64,000 nt of DNA from Brienomyrus brachyistius (taxonomy: Eukaryota > Chordata > Actinopteri > Osteoglossiformes > Mormyridae). Where the stretch lies: assembly GCF_023856365.1 (NCBI RefSeq), contig NC_064538.1, positions 8,254,435 to 8,318,434 of the forward strand, given 5' to 3'. Made by a program: the position numbers and the translations under genes. The notes beneath the pieces are model-generated. The model was not told where the DNA came from and did not search any database. It worked only from the letters and a program-made list of their open reading frames with translations. Shown here in pieces: positions 37,081 through 48,830 of the stretch; position 1 is the stretch's first letter, and each line of letters starts with the position of its first letter.

Positions 37081-37144
37081 CCTTGTCCATTTGCTGCTGC
37101 TTCTCAGATATGCGGTGGTAGGACCATCCCGGCAGGCAGGGGGG

Positions 37145-40100
37145 ATGGCCATGAAAGTTCTCAGCTCCAGGTGTGCCTTCTACCTGGGCTTCCTGGTGGG
37201 AACCTGCATGCTGTACTTCCTGCTGCATCAGACTGGGTTTAATAAGACCCTCCCCAAGCTGTATGATGGTCTGGGAACTACAGCCAAAGCCGTGCCTAAA
37301 CAGGGGACAGAACGCAAGGACTGGATGGTGGAGGGATCTGCCCTTATCAATCTGAACCATCCTCATCACTCAGGTAAGAAGGCTGCAAATATTACATGTC
37401 CATGGCTACTGTCGGAGAGCTAATAGGGTCAAGCCTGTTGGGGATCAGGGCTGGTGTAGTGCTGAGGTGTTCGCCTGATGAATGGCGGCACTTGGGTCCT
37501 AGTTTGAGGTGGCCCATCCATGTGGGCGCATGGAACGGCTTGTCTCACCAGCAGGATGACCATCTTCCTCTGCTGTTGGGGGAGCTTCGTAAACTCTGCA
37601 TTTCGGTGGCAGCACTCTCTGAGGTACGCAGACCGGGGAGTGGCCAGATCTCTGTAGGTGGATATACCGACTTTTGGTCTGGCCGTTCTGATGGCTGCCA
37701 TTCTCAGGGAGTGGCTGTTGTTGTAGCGGTTCGGCTTCTCTTGATGGTGTCTGTTACTCCTTTCAGCGAGTGTATTATGAAACCCAGGCTAAGGCACTCC
37801 TTGGGTGTCCGTCTTGTCTGTTGTCTTGATGTATTCTTCGATCACGGTGAGTGATGTCTCGTTGAGGGAGACAGCAGACGGATTGGGAGCGCATGGTGGT
37901 TCACTGGAAAGGGGTGCGTGGTGCTCCCGATATCTTTGCAAGAGGATAAAGGTCCAAGTCTTTAAAATCCTGGTGAGCTGAGATGAAGGCTGGACTCCTT
38001 CAGTACTGTCTCTCTTCGGAAAATCCTTGGGTACCGCTGGCTTGACTTTGTGTCAAATGAGCAGTTGCTCAGGGACACCTGAATGAGGCACATTGCCTGC
38101 ATTGTGAGGGAGCGTCAGTTACGGCACTACAGCCATGTGGCACGTTTCCCTGAGGGGGATCCGGCTCGCAGGATCCTTAGTGCTGAGGACCCAAGTGGCT
38201 GGACCAGGCCGAGGGGACACCCATGTGACATCTGGATGCGGCAGATGGATGGCCAGTTCCGGAGGGTGGGACTGGACCGTGTATCTGCCTGGGGGGGTCC
38301 CCAGCCAGGATCCCGCGGAGTTTCACCGTGTTTTGGGTGCGGCTACACGCTGCATCAGCGCGTGGTCCCCAACCTGACATGATGGCTGCTTACAATTCTG
38401 CCTTTAAGTATTGTGCTAGATGTTATTCACAAAACTTATATCCATAAATACAAGTACATTAAAAATTACAACAAAAAAAAAAGTGGATGATTGTTTAATA
38501 ATACTGGCTCATTTGGTTTATAACAGGAGAGGACAGCCGGATTGCAGACGAGCTGTATAAGAAGGTGCGCATTTTATGCTGGGTCATGACTGGCCCGAGT
38601 AACTTGCAGACAAAGGCGCGACATGTGAAGGCGACCTGGAGCAGGCACTGCAACGTTCTGGTCTTCATGAGCTCAGTGGAGGACCCGGATTTCCCCACAG
38701 TCGGGCTCAGCACAGGGGAGGGCCGTGACCAGCTGTACTGGAAGACCATCCAGGCTTTCCACTATGTGCTGAAGAACCATGGAGAGGAGGCCGACTGGTT
38801 CCTAAAAGCGGACGACGACACCTTTGTCATAGTGGACAACTTGCGCTGGCTTCTGTCTAACTACACGCCCGAGGAACCCATCTATTTTGGCAAGCGCTTC
38901 AAGCCATACTCCAAACAGGGCTACATGAGTGGTGGAGCAGGCTATGTGCTCAGCAAGGAGGCTCTCCGCCGATTTGTGGAAGGCTTCCGAACCAAGGTGT
39001 GTACCCACACCTCGTCAGTGGAGGACCTGGCTCTAGGGCAATGCATGGAAAAGATGGGTGTGGCCGCCGGAGATTCCAGGGACACCCTGCATCGTGAGAC
39101 CTTTCACCCATTCATACCTGAGAACCATCTCGTTGGCACGTTCCCCAAGAGCTTCTGGTACTGGAACTACTGCTACTATCCCATCGTAGAGGCAAGTACG
39201 TGTGTATGTGGGGGTGTTTGGAATCTTGGTTTGGCACATGCTATTGGCAGCCTGATCCATTCTCCTGGCTCATTTTTCCCAGCAGACAGTAAGTAGCTGA
39301 AAGATTGATATCCCTGCACTCAGGACTCTCAGGAAGAAAGCCATCCAGTGTGATTTAATAATGAGATACAAACTAATTGTAGACCATAATTTAGTGTGTA
39401 GTCATTTTCAAAAGTTGAATTTTTTTCCTGTATGTAACCTTCACTGGGATTGCCTATGTTGTTGTTGAAAGTTATGGTGGTGTATGTTTGGATTTTATTG
39501 CAGGGGAGAACACAAAAATTTCAATAAAATGTCAAATTTCCAGGGGCGCCATTATTATTTAAATCTGTTTTCAGTGCATGTGCATGCATCAGTGTTTAGC
39601 ACAGTGATTTTCATCGTACCTATTGGTTCTTGGTTTTCTGTATATTAATGGTTTAACTGACAGCTAACCTGTAATCAAATGTAGGAGTTTGTTTGGTATG
39701 GCAGGTTCCTGTTGAAAAGCAATGATATTTTTGAATCAGGTTGGTTTGAGGTACAATGTGTGCTTGTAAAACAGTAAAAAGCACTTTATAAAAGTCATAA
39801 ACCCTCATGTATTTCCGAGCTAAAAGAACTCGGACAATGAAAACTCCAGCACATTGTTACTTCCCCTATAATCTTCCCTCCTCTTGCCCCTTTCTTCCCA
39901 GGGCCCGCAGTGCTGCTCAGACCTGGCCGTCTCTTTCCACTATGTGGACGCTGAGATGATGTACCTTCTGGAGTATTACACCTACCACCTGCGGGCCTAT
40001 GGGTACAGACACCGCTATCAGCCCCCGCTGCCTGAGAGCCTGGGTGTGTTGCCGCAGACTGGGGGGGGGAGCGGGCTGGGTAACGAATTGGGAGTCAGAG

Positions 40101-40189
40101 GGAATACCGCAGAACAGGAAGCTGAATCGAAGGCACGACTGGAGACGGAACCTTCTGGAAACAGGACAGCAGTTCTGGAGAAGCAGTAG
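37145..40189 (+). CDS. c1galt1: C1GALT1, core 1 beta-1,3-galactosyltransferase (T-synthase)
   Basis: Coding exons 37145-37373, 38527-39191 and 39902-40189 join in phase to 393 residues. The enzyme adds galactose from UDP-Gal to GalNAc-Ser/Thr, making core 1 (T antigen) O-glycans in the Golgi. A short cytosolic tail and a type II membrane anchor occupy about residues 11-28 ([19 protein letters not shown]), followed by a stem. The catalytic domain starts at about residue 90 ([20 protein letters not shown]). It has the metal-binding DDD at 172-174 in [10 protein letters not shown], then [37 protein letters not shown] and [11 protein letters not shown]. All match the GT31 family. The second intron uses a GC donor (GAG|GCAAGT). 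The start is the first of two close ATGs (37145, 37151). The C-terminal tail after RYQPPLPES is acidic and poorly conserved. Activity normally needs the chaperone COSMC, which is not encoded here. Teleosts have several c1galt1 copies, so a or b cannot be assigned. Confidence 0.96.
37430..38385 (+). pseudogene. internally deleted non-LTR retrotransposon in c1galt1 intron 1
   Basis: The 5' piece (37396-37854 frame) carries an endonuclease-like segment: [20 protein letters not shown], then [20 protein letters not shown] and QGVAVVV. The 3' piece (38083-38382) reads [20 protein letters not shown], with [14 protein letters not shown] further on. These are the start and end of one LINE polyprotein; the whole reverse-transcriptase middle is missing. 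Proteins of this endonuclease type are often mislabelled craniofacial development protein 2-like. Same orientation as the host gene. Confidence 0.8.
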
Positions 40190-40812
40190 TATTAATTAGC
40201 AGGAGTGAGGTGTGCTTGTACACACAAGGCCTGTCTGGCTTGTGCATATATAATGTGACGGAAGGTGCACACAACCTGTTATCGTATTGGCTTTCTGTTT
40301 GACTATCCCAAAGATTGCATTATACAATTGTTTACTTTGAACAGTCAGCCCGTTTTACGTCAGTCACAATCGTTTGTGTAAGGTAGGTGCATTGTTGTGT
40401 AATAACTATTATTGCTTCACTGCTCCTGTTTGGACATTGGCTTTTGAGTCAAGGCTGAATTATGTACAACTAGAATGACTGAGGCGTGGTTCATAACGTG
40501 TGTTGGTACTTCATGAAACAGTCAGTGGTTACCTAATGACCTGTCTAAGTTAATTACAGTTATCACAGACTTTCTTTCCTGTGGTACTGTATAAGGTTAG
40601 TGCATTTTTTTTATGCTCCTATTTCATTTAGTTTGGTAGGTGGCCCCTTTCAGTGCATGACATCAAAGCCTGCTCAAGGTGCAAAGTAGGTACGCCTGGT
40701 TTGGTTGTGTGCCACCCATTTCTTGCTCTGCAGGTTGCATCTGTCATCGGTTGAAGTTATGCGCTCGGAAAGCACCATCTCGTCGGATAGCTTAACGTTA
40801 AGTCTCAGGCTG

Positions 40813-40826
40813 CCAGTAGATGGCGC
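40813..40826 (+). promoter_or_regulatory. candidate CTCF site, full consensus match
   Basis: CCAGTAGATGGCGC matches every position of CCASYAGRKGGCRS. It lies between the c1galt1 stop and the tac3 gene. Motif only; occupancy not shown. Confidence 0.5.
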
Positions 40827-42277
40827 CGTAAAGTGAGGATGGAGGGGGGGAACAAGCCCAGCCATCTAAACCACTTACTGGAAAGTGAAATGATTTGTGC
40901 TGTATGGGCCCACATATGCTTAATGTGCAAAGGCCCGGCCATTTTAGAGAATCCGGTTTTTAGACATAAAGGAAGGAAAATATAAGTAGGTCTATGATTC
41001 CCAGTTTGTTTTAATTCATTTAGGATGATGGCAATTTTACAGGCTCGTTGTGTATATATATGACAATTTTTAATGTATGTATAGCAACCTTGTGTTTAAG
41101 TTTTGTATCTTTACTGGAGCGGAATTCTGAGGGTGCTCACCTGAATGACAACTGTCTCCATGGTGGAAGGCCTCACTGGGGTTTTATGGTGAAACATCAG
41201 GGGAGCGAGAGATCACTCAATATATTATGATTGATTTGTCAAAGGATTTTAATTATGTACCTGCTTATTGTCCAAGTATTGATCAGTTGTAATTAAAGTT
41301 TGGATTGGGATGTTTTTAGTTTTGGTGTTCATATACTCAATGCCCTTCACACCTAAGTGTTGATTTCTCTCTTCCTCTTTAAATAAGCAAGATATAGGTT
41401 TTTTTTTAGTCTGGATACAGTTTGTATATTGCATTTTTTCATTTCTCTAGTGTCTCCCGGTGCACTTTTGCTTAAAATTTAAGTGCAGATATCCGATGCT
41501 TACTTTTTTTTTTTGGGGGGGGGTGTTTTTGTCATCATATGTTACAGTATTGGGAAACAAAGCTCGCTCAGTCATGTAATCCACTTCAGAACTTTGATTA
41601 TATTTCCTTCTTGAAAGCGTATCCCATGGACTGAGTGAATTTTGGAAATTTTACTCTTCAGTTTGTCTTCATCTCTAGGTTGAGGTGCATATTGCTGATT
41701 TTTAGATTACCTTCCTAAAGCCAGAGCTTTTATCACCCATTACTGTAGTTTTTACATGTTTTTACTATTGTACAGCACAACCGCATTATACCATATGTGA
41801 GCTGAAATCTCATTGATGTTGTATCACGTAGGGGATCCCTTACCAGGGTTCCACTGGACCACGCAATGCTGGGAGTTTGTGGAGAGGTAGTTTAATTTAG
41901 AAAATGAAACTATATATTTGCATTTTTTTCATGAGCCCTCATGTTTGTGCATTCGGTTCGCATATGAAAAAATGGAAGCCGTTAAAGTTAAATATCCTCT
42001 CGATCCCAGCCCCCTTTGATTTTGTGAACATCGAAAGGTCGTGAAGCCTTTGTATGAACAGCATTCACTTAATTTTCTTAATCATCAAATTCTGTTTTTT
42101 AAAGTTTATATGTGATTTCCCCCCCTTTCTTTTGGAAAGGGTATTTTTTTTACCCTCTGCTGTTCCATTATGTCATGAAACAGTTATGTAAATCAGTTTG
42201 GGAGGTGTGTCTCTTTTTTAAACAATGGTGTCTTTGCCATCTTCTGTGGAGGCTGATTGCTGTGAACTATCACTGTG

Positions 42278-42283
42278 AATAAA
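42278..42283 (+). terminator. c1galt1: candidate polyadenylation signal of c1galt1
   Basis: AATAAA in GTGAATAAAAATGTCATG, with a TG-rich stretch further downstream. A second AATAAA is at 42722-42727. Confidence 0.5.
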
Positions 42284-43694
42284 AATGTCATGTTTCAAGT
42301 CGAATTTCAGGACTTGCTGTCCCAAAGACATACAGTTAGGTTAATTATCATCTCTGTATTTCCCACAATGTGTGAGGTCATTGTAATGGAGGGACATTTG
42401 TTTGGGGTGTTCTTCTGCATTTTACCTTGTGATGCCTGCACTAAGCAAATGCCTCTTGCGACCTTGTACAGCAGCTGGAGCATAGATAAATGACATTTGT
42501 GTTAATTTGGTAAGAAGTCACGCTTATCCAGTTTGGGTTGGTGATTTTGACTTAACCCTTGTTATAACCTGTGATAATCCAGCAAATATTGAAATCGAGG
42601 TAGGAGTTTTGCAAAAAGTTACTGTGGAGTCAATTAATTGTCTCATGTTTATTTACAAAAAAAACATATTGTTGATGTCTTTAAAAATTATAATGCTCTC
42701 TAAACCGCAAAGGCTCTTATCAATAAAACTGACAGACTATAAACCTTTTCATCTTGTCATATGATAGAAACGGAGTTGTTTCTTATCCCCTTTGCACCCT
42801 GTAAAATCTGGAAAAAAAAAATGTATTCACTAGGCAGAGTTCAGATATTTTCACAGAAGTGTGATGGGAACGGCGAACTACTCTTCTTGCCGAGACCTGC
42901 AATGAAGCAGTAAAGCATGCTAGTTAGAGTGTATCTCAAATCTGCTTCAACATGATGTGCTTTATAAGAGTCACTGCTGATGTTTCATGTCAAGTGGGCC
43001 TTTATTGTTACACTAACTATAATTGGTACACTGCATACGGTCAAACAAAGTTATGTTTCCTGGACCAGCTGTATGTATACATAAAGTGCATATGTTAACA
43101 TTGATACGCAATGGAAAAAGTGAACAATGATGGAAAATTACTTGAACTACAGAGAGGTTCATACACAGCACTTTATTTGTGGGAAAAATATTCACTGTGC
43201 ATAGGTAATTAATTCTGTTGATGTACAACTGCTGTAATCAACCATCATGGGTTTTGTTAGACATAGAAAAGTGAATCTATATGTAGGAATTTGATTTCTG
43301 TGCAGAGGCTGGTAGTTTGTAGTCTAACCACAGTATTTTAATCACTGTATTTGTTTTTTGGATAATCCAATCTGCTAGTGCAAATGGAAGCCGTGGTTTT
43401 GAAAGTTTGAAACTTCTCTGTGTGCCAGTTTCCGGATACCTGCTCTGAGTTTAGAAACTGATTTGACAATTTTTAAGCTACATGAAAATGGCCACTTTAC
43501 AGTTAAACTTCATTTTTAGAAAACAAACTGATGCCGAACTAGCAAGAATTGAGATGATTATCCTAATATCTGCTAAATCCCTTAATTGTGCCCTAGAAAG
43601 AGCTTTATTCACCTCAGCTTGCATTTATTGAAGAAAATCCCAGCCCTCCTCACAGGGTACTGTTGTCTCCAAGGACGGGATTCATCTGCAAGTA

Positions 43695-44158
43695 CAGTAA
43701 AATCCTGTTATAGTGGACTTACTTATAACGGAATATCGTCTATAACGGACGAGGTTCACTGGTCCCGGAGCTCTGACGAGTTGAGCTACTTATGGAGACG
43801 TGCTATCGAGCCTTTCTGCGCATGTATAGTTCCATTATGGAATAGGGTTTTTGGGGTTAGGGCTATCGATTAGCACTACGGTAGCCTAACTTGACAAAGT
43901 AGCTCAACTCGTCAGAACACCGGTGATATTCAGCACAGATACGTAGTGGGGATTATTAACAGTCATGCATCAGGTCAAGTATAGTTGGATTACTACATGT
44001 ATAATATAATAATCTATACCACAAGTGTGTCTGCTGGGGTGTGGCTTGAGTAAATGGTGTCCTGTAGTTGTGCTCTGGGCATACAGTGACCCAGACATTA
44101 AGGTATAACGCACTGTTTTGCCAGGTCCCTTGAAGTCCGTTATAACTAGGTTTTACTG
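43695..44158. mobile_element. pogo/Tigger-type MITE with an internal inverted repeat
   Basis: Left end CAGTAAAATCCTGTTATAGT and right end GTTATAACTAGGTTTTACTG are inverted repeats. The left is preceded by TA, and the right is followed by CA, a one-base change from the TA duplication expected of Tc1/mariner-superfamily elements. Inside, CTGACGAGTTGAGCTACTT (about 43771) pairs with AAGTAGCTCAACTCGTCAG (about 43898). No transposase is present. It lies downstream of the identified tac3 exons on that gene's strand. Confidence 0.75.
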
Positions 44159-44278
44159 CACACGAACAGCTTGGTTACTGAGTGATGTAAGGTGCATGCT
44201 GTGACGAGATGGAGAAAATGGAATATACGTAATACACGCGCCCCTTGAAGCAGAACGTCCGAGATCACGTGCACTCAC

Positions 44279-44792
44279 CCGTCTGCGAACTCCTGCGCCC
44301 CATGAGTCCCACAAAGACATCATGCATATCCCCTGCGAGAGACAAACGCTTGTGTTTCTATACGTAATTAATTTATGTTGTGTAATCTATTATGAACGCC
44401 ATCATAAAATGATTAAGCAAATCTAATTCGGCTTACTTTTTTGTAGCGGTGAGTTGTTTGTGCCTGGAGAAAAAGAAAATGTCAATTTCTTACTCTTATG
44501 TAATGAAATACATGAACAGAATTAAAGGCTAGTTTTCCACGAATCACGCTACCCCGCAATGTTGCTGTTTGACCGCATTTTTAATATTTCAAGTTAACTT
44601 GCCAATTTTGTCCATATGGTAAGTAAAGGGGAAAAATATATATATGAATTAAAATTACTCACCGCTGCTTCTTCTGCCCATCAGTCCCACGAAACTATCA
44701 TAATCGATATCGCTGTACCGTTTCAGAAGTTCGCGGGGAATGTTAGACAGTCCACGACCCTTCTGTATCTGAAAAAAGTTTCTCTCATTATA

Positions 44793-44868
<76 letters not shown>

Positions 44869-45077
44869 GTTTTTACTTGTTCTGAAAGAGGCGAATGATC
44901 ACTAGAATCAAATGCAGATTTAATTACATCAAGCCATGCAGCTCTAATAATACAAGTGAAAGGTACCTCCAGCTCCGATCTGTGTGGCTCTCCGATCTCC
45001 TGCTCTTCGCAGCTGGACTGACAGGATGGGAAGCTCATCATGATGGACAGAACCGCCAGCAACAAACTGCTCCTCAT
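44279..45077 (-). CDS. tac3: TAC3, neurokinin B precursor with a second tachykinin (3' end not resolved)
   Basis: Coding exons on the - strand are 45077-44967, 44768-44663, 44463-44437 and 44332-44279, all GT-AG and in phase. Residues 1-20 or so are a signal peptide (MRSSLLLAVLSIMMSFPSCQ). Exon 2 encodes, after a KR site, YSDIDYDSFVGLM-GRR, the neurokinin F-type peptide known from fish tac3. The 27-nt third exon adds TNNSPLQK and, with the next exon, completes a KR site before DMHDVFVGLM-GRR, which is neurokinin B with one change from the mammalian peptide (Val for Phe at position 5). Both have the FVGLM core plus Gly amidation donor and dibasic site, as expected for secreted amidated agonists of the NK3 receptor, active in reproductive and hypothalamic signalling. 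The last seen exon ends in phase 1 after SSQT, so one or more C-terminal exons remain unplaced toward lower coordinates. The (TA)n tract lies in the first coding intron. Confidence 0.93.
44801..44865. repeat. (TA)n microsatellite in a tac3 intron
   Basis: A pure TA tract of about 32 units, 32 bases from the acceptor of the exon that encodes the first tachykinin. It creates a spurious open frame across the intron. Confidence 0.97.
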
Positions 45078-45761
45078 CGTTTCCTGCTGGATGTACCTAT
45101 AAGCACCGAGTGTAGATGGGGTCACACGTTAGTAGGGACTAATCTAATGATAAAATGTACTTACTCGGAAGACAAGTAATAACATATGTTATCGGTTAAT
45201 ATATAAATATATAAATATTTAAAGAAACATCTGAAAAGTAAAGTCTCTCATATCGCACGGTGCATAAAGTACGTTTGACGTTTTGAAAGAAAACCAGCGT
45301 TTTGTTTGTAAAGTTTATACTCAATGAAATATGTCAGAAATAATAGAAAAAACTGCAATATGTTTTCCTCACTTGTTTGTGATAATGTAGCATGCTGTAC
45401 TTAATAATTCATTTGTTTCCGAATAATATGAATCAAACATCTGATATCTAAGCTTCAGTACCGGGCACTGTATTTTTCGTATAAAAGATTAATTAATAAC
45501 AACCCATTTGAAGGGTTGTTTTGTGCCGTAAAACAAGAATTACCCAACATAAATTAAAAAGAGAGAATTACGTAAATTAATTTTAGAAATGTAGTTCAAA
45601 TAATATACTATAAGTATTTAATAAAATAGGCATTTTCTTTAATAAAAACTAAAATGAATTAAATCACAACAATTAAACGTTTATATCTATAATAAGTACG
45701 ATAATTTTGAAAAGCAATACTACTACTACTAATACTAAAATGAATAATAATAACTTGTTAC

Positions 45762-45935
45762 CTGTAATAAAGCTATCTGATATTATCGACTTGAAAGGAC
45801 AAGCAGCAGCGAATGTCTTTCTCTGGCGGATGGAAGAGAAGTTGCTGCCTTTGCGATGTTGCAGAACCGCTACAGAGAAATACCAAACCATCTGAAACAC
45901 TGGATTATGGAATGTTCGCGGCACGCCAATCAGAT
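45762..45935 (-). promoter_or_regulatory. tac3: probable tac3 promoter and 5' untranslated exon
   Basis: On the - strand an inverted CCAAT box (CTGATTGGCG; CCAAT on + at 45926-45930) and a CCACGCCC GC-type box just upstream precede a segment ending in a good donor (TTACAG|GTAAC, exon end 45762). The acceptor before the coding start is probably CTTATAG or ACATCCAG, just upstream of 45077. Transcription start not placed. Confidence 0.4.
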
Positions 45936-45939
45936 GCGA

Positions 45940-48350
45940 CTTGGTGGGCGTGGTTTCAGGTAGCCTGTCTGTTTCTGTCACTGAGAAGCCAGTACCTCGT
46001 AAATGCGACTTTCTGAAACGTGGACAAACTGGCCTATATCAAACTTCTCGAAAAGTTATAAGAAAAAGTTATAGGAAAAATACTTTTACATTAGTATAAT
46101 ATATTAAAATAAAGGATGCAGTTAGGCTACACGGGTACATTAATTTTAACACAGCATTGTAAATGACATTTATGTCTATACTGACACCTGATGACTGTTG
46201 GACATGTAAATAAAATAGTTTTATAGGCTAATATTTAACTTATTATTCCATTTGATTTTTTTTTGGAAGTTTTATGTGAGTTATGCCAGGTATTTCCATC
46301 CATCCATCCCTCCCTCATTCCCTCCATCCATTTTTTTGCTCCATACATTCATGCAACTAATCAAACATTCCATGATTATTTTCCACATTATAATAAACTA
46401 TTACTACTCGACAGAGGAAACCATATTATTGAGTTAGCATGTCTGATATGATTTGCCACCTGTCACCTACACAATCACTTCCTGTTCTGTGAAAACAATT
46501 ATACAATGTATTGCACCTTAAGTGAACAGTTATTATAAACAATTCTGACAGTGTACTGTACCTAATGACACAGGCCAAGATTGTGAAAACACAATATCCT
46601 TGAAAAACTACAACTGGCATCCATTCAGTTAACCATCCAGTGAATCTGTGAATCTTTTGTCAATCTTTTGCTCTTGTGCTGTGTATGAAGTAAGTGAGCA
46701 AGGTCTGTGTGATCTTGCTCCAAGCCAGTGGTAGCTGCTTCTGAATATTATACAGACACATTAGTGAGCATTGCTATTCGAAGGAAAGGTTTACACAAGG
46801 CTAATTGGATTAACTGGTTAAGCAGGCATTAAAATTAGGTGGTAAATGAAATAATAAATAATAAATGATTGTATGCATATTTAAAAAGACATAACAATCA
46901 ATTCAAATCAATGAATCTATTAAGCTCTGATAATAATAGTGAAAAATAAACTATCATTATGTGCTTTGATATTTAAATCTGCTTTCTAGTCAGCTTCATA
47001 ATACAGAAATCCAGTAACTAATGTTTTAAAGTACTATGGTGCGCACTTTGAACTCAGTGTGCAGTCTGGCTGCAAGTGGAATACAACATGATCCAAATGT
47101 CTGCATACCCCCCAGGATGGATGTGCGAGTGGGGAGGGCATCTGCAAAAGGGGAGAGTTCAGAGAGTACATTTTACAAAAGGTTACCAGCTTTTCTTTTG
47201 GCTTCATATGTTTTATTCATATGTTCAGATCTATATTTGCCTAAACCTGTTTTCTGCAGATTACTTTGTTGAACTGGGAGAGAGGTGGAAGGCGCAAGAT
47301 CTGACAGTTGCGGGGGTGGGAAGATAATTAACTGCATTTCTGCATCATTTATGACCAGTCCTTCCCTTCATCATGGAGTCATATCCTGTGGCCTGTCAGG
47401 CAGCCCCCTCCCCTCCTAGGATGTCTCTGACGACACTGCACACAGGGAGGATGATGGACTACCACTCCCATGGGGCATCATCAGGCCTAGTCAACAAACT
47501 CACATGCCCCCCTTCGCTGACACTGCTTTTAAAACAAAGGTAAACGATGTCTGCAAATGGCAACAGAGAGGATGGGTCAATCTGAAAACAGAGAATGTTT
47601 CACAATGTAATTCCTTACTTGATTAGCTGTTTGGCTTAGAAAAAGACTTGCATTTTGTCATGCTACAAGAAAAAGGCTGACGTTTATGGTGCCCTGCCAA
47701 AAATTAATTACAATTAATTCTGACACCACTATTATGCCATCACTGTAATTTCTAATGCATTTTAATATATTATTTCACAGTAGTAAAATTCTATCCATGC
47801 TAGACCTTAATCATGTTAAGCAGTTAGAAGATGGATGGATAGATGGATGATGGATGGATGGGTGGATTGAAAATCATTACATTTAAATAACTGGAAAATT
47901 TTTATTGATTTGTAGTAAAGAACCTGTCTTATACTGTTCAGACGTTCAGACGCATGTATCACTCTACAAGCCACAATGCTACTTATAATTCAGTGCATGA
48001 ATGTCCTCCAGACTACTGCATGAACGTAACAAATTGCAACTCGACACTTCAAATGCTATGTCCAAGACAAGATGGCTGCCCTCAGTCACTGTAAAATCAC
48101 AGCCTAAAAACCACACAGCCATCAGTTTGATTTATTCGTTCTGTGGTGTCATCATTGGGCTTACAAGTGATGAGTTTTCATATGGATTTGTAAACCTGTC
48201 ACATGACTGATGACAATCCATGGGTCATGTGTTTAGTCTGTGGTGGTACAGTTTGGTCTCAAGGCAGTCATAGACTTATGCAAAAATCTCTCAAAACGTG
48301 CTCTTATGTTCTTTAATGTAACTTTAGAATGAAATGATTTTACCTCTATT
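45940..48350. other. intergenic stretch, no gene recognised
   Basis: Contains CCATCCATCC-type short repeats (46297-46330), a GGAT-rich tract (47829-47866) and no convincing frame. 47380-47490 is a GC-richer patch of unknown meaning. Confidence 0.5.
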
Positions 48351-48359
48351 TTTAGATCT

Positions 48360-48740
48360 CATTTTTACCCAGGCGGCTTGGGTTTCCTCAGGGGACACCT
48401 GTTTTCTCCTGCAGTCCGTCTTTTATTGCTCTTAATATAATAACCATCGCTTTATTAATTGTCTTTTACGCCTCCCTCAACTTGGTCTTTGTAGAGTAAG
48501 TTGTCCATGAGGGGCAGCCTCCTGTAGCGGCGCCCAGGGAGCTCGGGGTAAAGGCCTTGTTCAAGGAGCCCACAGACGTGCCCACAGCTGAAGAACTGGC
48601 TTTGTGATTACAAGCACACAGGTTTAGCCCACTGAACCACACGCCCTCTTAAGCCTGTGTATGCCCCATGGTGGATCGGCATCCCATCCAGGATTTTCCT
48701 TCCCTTGTGACCTGCTCACCCTTATATTAAATAAGCAGTA
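48360..48740. repeat. diverged SINE/LINE tail relics
   Basis: TTGGGTTTCCTCAGGGGACA (48368), a GTAAAGGCCTTGTTCAAGGA stretch (about 48548) and GATGGATGAAAGGATGAATG (48739) match pieces of the two short-repeat families seen elsewhere in the window, in a nested or rearranged state. Confidence 0.45.
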
Positions 48741-48830
48741 GATGGATGAAAGGATGAATGAAAATATGAACTGGATGGCAAAGGTAAAATACAAGTGATG
48801 ATGATGATATATATGATGATATGAGAACCC

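Larger units (their letters stand above)
40190..42300 (+). other. c1galt1: c1galt1 3' untranslated region (inferred)
   Basis: No frame of note follows the stop. The first strong polyadenylation signal in a suitable context is at 42278, implying a long 3' UTR of about 2.1 kb. T-rich tracts occur near 41400 and 41500. Confidence 0.5.

Noticed and set aside
44655..45125. Single 156-codon minus-strand frame covering both the signal peptide and first tachykinin of tac3
   Set aside because: It reads through an intron made of a (TA)n tract, giving a long Tyr-Ile run. Splice sites at 44967/44768 remove it.
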